The notes below the pieces were generated by a model that was not told the DNA's origin, searched no databases, and saw nothing but the letters and a program-made list of their open reading frames with translations. Below, in pieces: positions 6,676 through 9,856 of a stretch of 9,856 bases of DNA (within the stretch, counting starts at the first letter, position 1; the number at the start of each line of letters is the position of its first letter). The DNA is taken from NCBI GenBank assembly GCA_964542855.1, contig CAZIWJ010000135.1, positions 1 through 9,856 on the forward strand. The letters are read 5' to 3'. A program made the translations under genes and the position numbers. This DNA comes from CAZIWJ01 sp964542855. GTDB lineage: Bacteria > Bacteroidota > Bacteroidia > Cytophagales > Cyclobacteriaceae.

Positions 6676-9600
6676 TTATAAACCAATGTTCAACTGTAAG
6701 CTAACTGTTTTGGGAATAGGAGTAACCGTGTTGTAAAACCCGCTGGTAGTTTGTTCCGGGTCGAAGTGCAGGTTTTCATCAGCTACGAACGTAAAGAAAT
6801 TGTTCAGCAAAACAGAAACTCGTAGCGAACGCATGTTGGCTGCACTGATCAGGTCGGAAGGCAGGTTGTAGGCCAGGCTCATAGTCCTTACGCGAAGGTA
6901 GTCTCCTTTGAACAGGTAACGCGAAGAATTCCGCTGGTTGGAGCTTTGGTTACCACCCCATCGGTGCTGCGGGAACGTTGCATTAGGGTTATCGGGGGTC
7001 CAGCGGTTTTCAAAAGCATAAGTTGAAGTACTTCGGGGAGTAAACCTTCCATCGCCATGAATTACCCATCCGGGGCCATCGTATACGTAGTTACCTCCCT
7101 GGTAGTTCAACTGTCCGGTAAGAGTAAACCCTTTATACTGGGCAGAAAGATTGAACCCGCCAAAGAAATCAGGAGTAGCACTTTTTCCATCGTAAAAGCG
7201 AATCGCATTATTGATGTCATTGGTGGTTTCAGACTTGGTTTCGTCGGTATACCACAGTGGATCTCCGTTAGCCGGATCAACCCCGGCCCATCCGTACAGG
7301 AAGTACTCGCCAAAATCGCGTCCTTCTTCACGACGCTTGCTGCCATCAACAATTGGTTCAGGCAGTCGGGTAATTTCGTTATTCAGGAAGGTGATATTGC
7401 CTCCTAAAGTTAAAACGAAATCCGGGGTGGCAATAACGTCTGCGTTCAGGGCAATCTCAACCCCGTTGTTTGCCATATCGCCGATGTTTGAGATTCGGTC
7501 GCGGAATCCGACAGTTAACGAAAGTGGATCGTCAAGAATCAAATCAGATGACACTCGCTGGAAATATTCTGCTGAACCGCTAACCCGGTTGGAAAACAAG
7601 GTGAAATCTACACCAACGTTAAAATTTTGCTGCGACTCCCAGGTTAGCAGACGGTTTCCGATGCTGGCCGGGGCCGCTGCGGGCTGGCCATTATATTCGC
7701 GGTCGAATCCGTAAGTTTGGGCCCAGAGGTAGTTTCCGTCGAGTCCTGCGTTACCAGTAATCCCGTAACTGGCTCTTAATTTCAGGTTATTGACGGCCGG
7801 GATTTCCTTCATGAATGATTCTTCACTGATGGCGTACCCCAACCCGGCAGACCAAAAGGTATTATAACGGGCATCGGGTCCAAAGCGAGACGAGCCATCT
7901 CTTCTCAATGAGGCTGTAACATAATACTTCTGATCATAGTCGTAGCTTACACGGCTGAGAACCGACTCGAAAGAATATTCGTTTCGGCTATCGTAGGTTT
8001 GCCGATCCAGGTTAGCACCCGACGACAAGTTTACCAGGCTGGGATGCGAAAAACCTTCGGCGTACGCATCTACCTGGTCAGTGGCAATTTTTTGCGATTC
8101 ATAACCAACCAGTACATCGATGTTGTGCGAACCCCCAAAAGTTTTATTATAATTCACCGTTTGCGTGCCCAGCCAGTTAATCTGGTCAACGGTAGCCTCC
8201 TGGGCTGTTCCGTTTACGTTCCGGCCGTCACCATAACGGGAATTAGTAAAGATAAAATCATCTACCTGGAGAAGGTCAAATGACCAGGCTGTTTTAAATG
8301 TTAATCCCTCAATAATTTCGTACGTAGCAGTAACATTATCAATTATGCGGAGTTGCTCTCGCTCGCGTCGATCGTCAGATAAATGCCCCCTGGGGTTATT
8401 TCCGCCCATAAAAAAGCTTTTATGATCGCCGTAATATCTGCCCTGGTCATCGAGAACGGGTACAGCTGGTGCCATTAGGTACCCGACGTAAAAAGGAGCC
8501 TGCCAACGCGTACCGTCGGTAATACCCCGCTGATTGGAATAAGATAAAGCAATGTTATTAGTTAAGGTAAGCTTATCGGTGAGGTTAGCCTTCAGGTTTA
8601 ACCGCGTAGAGTAGCGATCGAACTTATTACTCACCACTATACCTTCCTGTTGCAACACATTTCCGGAAGCGAAGTAGGTGAAGTTTTCATTTCCACCGGA
8701 CGCGCTTACGTTGTAATCCTGTGTAATCCCGGTACGGGTAATTTCATCGATCCAGTTGGTATTTGCGTCTTCCGGGAACTGAGTATTATACTGATCAATA
8801 GCTGCCTGTTCCGGATCAGGTTCGCCATCAAACGTGCCGGCGTTAAGGAATCCCTCTACGTATAATTGGCGGTACTGATCACGATTAAGTGGCTCCAGTA
8901 GGTTGTTGAATGCAGGCGTTGAAAATCCAACCCGGGCACTAACATCAATTTTTGCTTTGCCGCTGGCCCCGCTCTTCGTAGTAATTAAAACCACGCCGTT
9001 GGCACCTCGTGACCCGTAAATAGCCGTAGAACCAGCATCTTTAAGCACAACAATATTTTCAATATCGTTGGGGTTCAGAGCGTTAAGTGGGTTAGCACTG
9101 CGGCCACCGTTATCAAAATCTGTGGTACTGATATCGTCGGAAGACGAAGTAACCGGAATTCCATCGATAACGTAGAGGGGTTCATTATCGGCATTAATTG
9201 ATCCGGTTCCACGGATACGAACCGAGATAGCTCCACCGGGAGCCCCGTCGCTAGATAGCACCTGCACCCCGGGAGAACTGCCTTGCAAAGCTTGCTGGAA
9301 GGATGGAGCGGGAACCCTTTCAAGTTGTTCGGACCCTATAATGCTAACCGACCCGGTAAGTTCTTCTTTCCTCTTAGTACCGTAACCGACCACTACCACT
9401 TCGGAAAGTTCGGTCAGGTCTTCCTTCATGGAAACGTTAATAGAAGAACGGCTACCAACCTGCACTTCCTGGCTTTCAAAACCCAAAAAGGTATAAACCA
9501 GGGTGGCGTTGCTACCCGGAACGTCGATGCGGTAATTTCCATCGATATCGGAAATTGTACCCGTAGAGGTACCTTTTACTAAAATGTTAACACCCGGTAA

Positions 9601-9708
9601 ACCCTGACCCGAAGGATCAGAAACTGTACCAGAAACTGTTCGCTGCTGAGCATGCGACCAAATGGCCACAAGAAATAACAACGAAAAACTGAGTAAGAAA
9701 CGTCTCAT
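6676..9708 (-). CDS. SusC/RagA family TonB-linked outer-membrane receptor
   Basis: This complete 1010-residue SusC homologue imports the ligand presented by its SusD partner, powered by TonB-ExbBD. Residues 1-20 form a Sec signal peptide, cleaved after SHA. Residues 23-97 form a carboxypeptidase-regulatory-like beta sandwich (VSGTVSDPSGQGLPGVNILVKGT, then GTISDIDGNYRIDVP). The SusC-type motif LSEVVVVGYGT, which contains the TonB-box region, is at 101-111. The plug domain spans about 115-247, with VRIRGTGSINADNEPLYVIDG and VLKDAGSTAIYGSRGANGVVLITT. The rest is a 22-strand-type barrel. There is no N-terminal STN signalling domain, so direct control through an anti-sigma factor is not expected. 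The last residues are LQLNIGL, ending in leucine rather than the usual phenylalanine. It is the first gene of a two-gene operon. The start is chosen for the signal peptide directly behind it; no Shine-Dalgarno is seen. Confidence 0.96.
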   Translation of the reverse strand: MRRFLLSFSLLFLVAIWSHAQQRTVSGTVSDPSGQGLPGVNILVKGTSTGTISDIDGNYRIDVPGSNATLVYTFLGFESQEVQVGSRSSINVSMKEDLTELSEVVVVGYGTKRKEELTGSVSIIGSEQLERVPAPSFQQALQGSSPGVQVLSSDGAPGGAISVRIRGTGSINADNEPLYVIDGIPVTSSSDDISTTDFDNGGRSANPLNALNPNDIENIVVLKDAGSTAIYGSRGANGVVLITTKSGASGKAKIDVSARVGFSTPAFNNLLEPLNRDQYRQLYVEGFLNAGTFDGEPDPEQAAIDQYNTQFPEDANTNWIDEITRTGITQDYNVSASGGNENFTYFASGNVLQQEGIVVSNKFDRYSTRLNLKANLTDKLTLTNNIALSYSNQRGITDGTRWQAPFYVGYLMAPAVPVLDDQGRYYGDHKSFFMGGNNPRGHLSDDRREREQLRIIDNVTATYEIIEGLTFKTAWSFDLLQVDDFIFTNSRYGDGRNVNGTAQEATVDQINWLGTQTVNYNKTFGGSHNIDVLVGYESQKIATDQVDAYAEGFSHPSLVNLSSGANLDRQTYDSRNEYSFESVLSRVSYDYDQKYYVTASLRRDGSSRFGPDARYNTFWSAGLGYAISEESFMKEIPAVNNLKLRASYGITGNAGLDGNYLWAQTYGFDREYNGQPAAAPASIGNRLLTWESQQNFNVGVDFTLFSNRVSGSAEYFQRVSSDLILDDPLSLTVGFRDRISNIGDMANNGVEIALNADVIATPDFVLTLGGNITFLNNEITRLPEPIVDGSKRREEGRDFGEYFLYGWAGVDPANGDPLWYTDETKSETTNDINNAIRFYDGKSATPDFFGGFNLSAQYKGFTLTGQLNYQGGNYVYDGPGWVIHGDGRFTPRSTSTYAFENRWTPDNPNATFPQHRWGGNQSSNQRNSSRYLFKGDYLRVRTMSLAYNLPSDLISAANMRSLRVSVLLNNFFTFVADENLHFDPEQTTSGFYNTVTPIPKTVSLQLNIGL

Positions 9709-9856
9709 AAGTTGTAACGATTAAGTAAAACAAAATTTAACTTTTCATGATAAAAGATTGGCTTTCAATGTAGGTAAAAATTAAGTGAAATTCCGTATCA
9801 ATGGGTACAACTTTATAAAATATTACAGTATGTGGTGTATCTTTTGCAATTTTGAT
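9709..9856 (-). promoter_or_regulatory. Upstream region of the susC-susD operon
   Basis: This AT-rich stretch precedes the susC start and should hold the operon promoter, since nothing else on the minus strand lies between it and the window edge. The best -7-like box on the minus strand is AAATTTTG, about 22 bases before the ATG, one mismatch from TAnnTTTG. The nearest upstream TTG is 27 bases away, too far for a confident -33 element. I therefore mark the region and not a precise promoter. It also contains a direct repeat, listed separately. Confidence 0.45.
9714..9790. repeat. Two 17-base direct repeats upstream of susC
   Basis: GTAACGATTAAGTAAAA at 9714-9730 and GTAAAAATTAAGTGAAA at 9774-9790 agree at 14 of 17 positions, with starts exactly 60 bases apart. 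One copy would lie in or next to the untranslated leader of susC and the other upstream of the likely promoter. Such paired sites can bind a dimeric regulator on one DNA face, but the low-complexity, AT-rich composition leaves chance as a real alternative. Confidence 0.4.

Noticed and set aside
7211..7714. 167-residue open frame on the plus strand inside the second susC
   Set aside because: It is antisense to conserved barrel sequence of a clearly real gene, has no recognisable motif or start context, and its composition looks like a reading-frame shadow.
1..9856. Mobile elements, CRISPR arrays, tRNA or rRNA genes
   Set aside because: No transposase-like protein, regularly spaced palindromic repeats, cloverleaf-like segment or rRNA-like stretch was seen on either strand.

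Overview
The window looks like chromosomal DNA from a member of the Bacteroidota, probably of the Cytophagia type. The evidence is two SusC/SusD (RagA/RagB) outer-membrane uptake pairs, lipoprotein signals with acidic residues just after the lipidated cysteine, starts without clear Shine-Dalgarno sequences, and a twin-arginine leader of the MNRRNW type often seen in this phylum. The phylum is secure; anything finer is a guess. No RNA gene, CRISPR array, insertion sequence or phage gene was seen.

Layout, left to right. Positions 1-2325 (+) hold the end of an operon: the last 153 residues of a SusC-type TonB-dependent receptor, a SusD-like lipoprotein of the SusD-like_2 class, and a small 125-residue lipoprotein of unknown function. 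A GC-rich hairpin at 2334-2371 lies just after the last stop. Positions 2516-3694 (+) encode a pyridoxal-phosphate aminotransferase resembling HisC but carrying a twin-arginine export leader, so it is predicted to be periplasmic. It is followed by a strong intrinsic terminator (3737-3778). Positions 3851-4954 (+) encode an AEC-type (auxin efflux carrier family) inner-membrane permease. A gap of about 260 bases between convergent genes contains several AT-rich inverted repeats and the terminator of the opposite operon. Positions 9708-5215 (-) are a complete two-gene susC-susD operon: a 1010-residue TonB-linked receptor and a 483-residue RagB/SusD lipoprotein. The last bases, 9709-9856, are its upstream region.

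How the parts may work together. Each SusC/SusD pair should bind a nutrient at the cell surface and import it through the outer membrane using TonB energy. Neither pair has a glycoside hydrolase, peptidase or regulator beside it here, so the substrates cannot be read from this window. The two SusD proteins belong to different subfamilies, so the pairs are not a recent duplication. The exported aminotransferase and the AEC permease lie between them. An uptake-modify-import route for an amino compound is conceivable, but the terminator between the two genes and the absence of co-transcription make that only an inference. The items most worth a second look are the exported aminotransferase, the third-gene small lipoprotein, and the structured intergenic region at 5004-5192.
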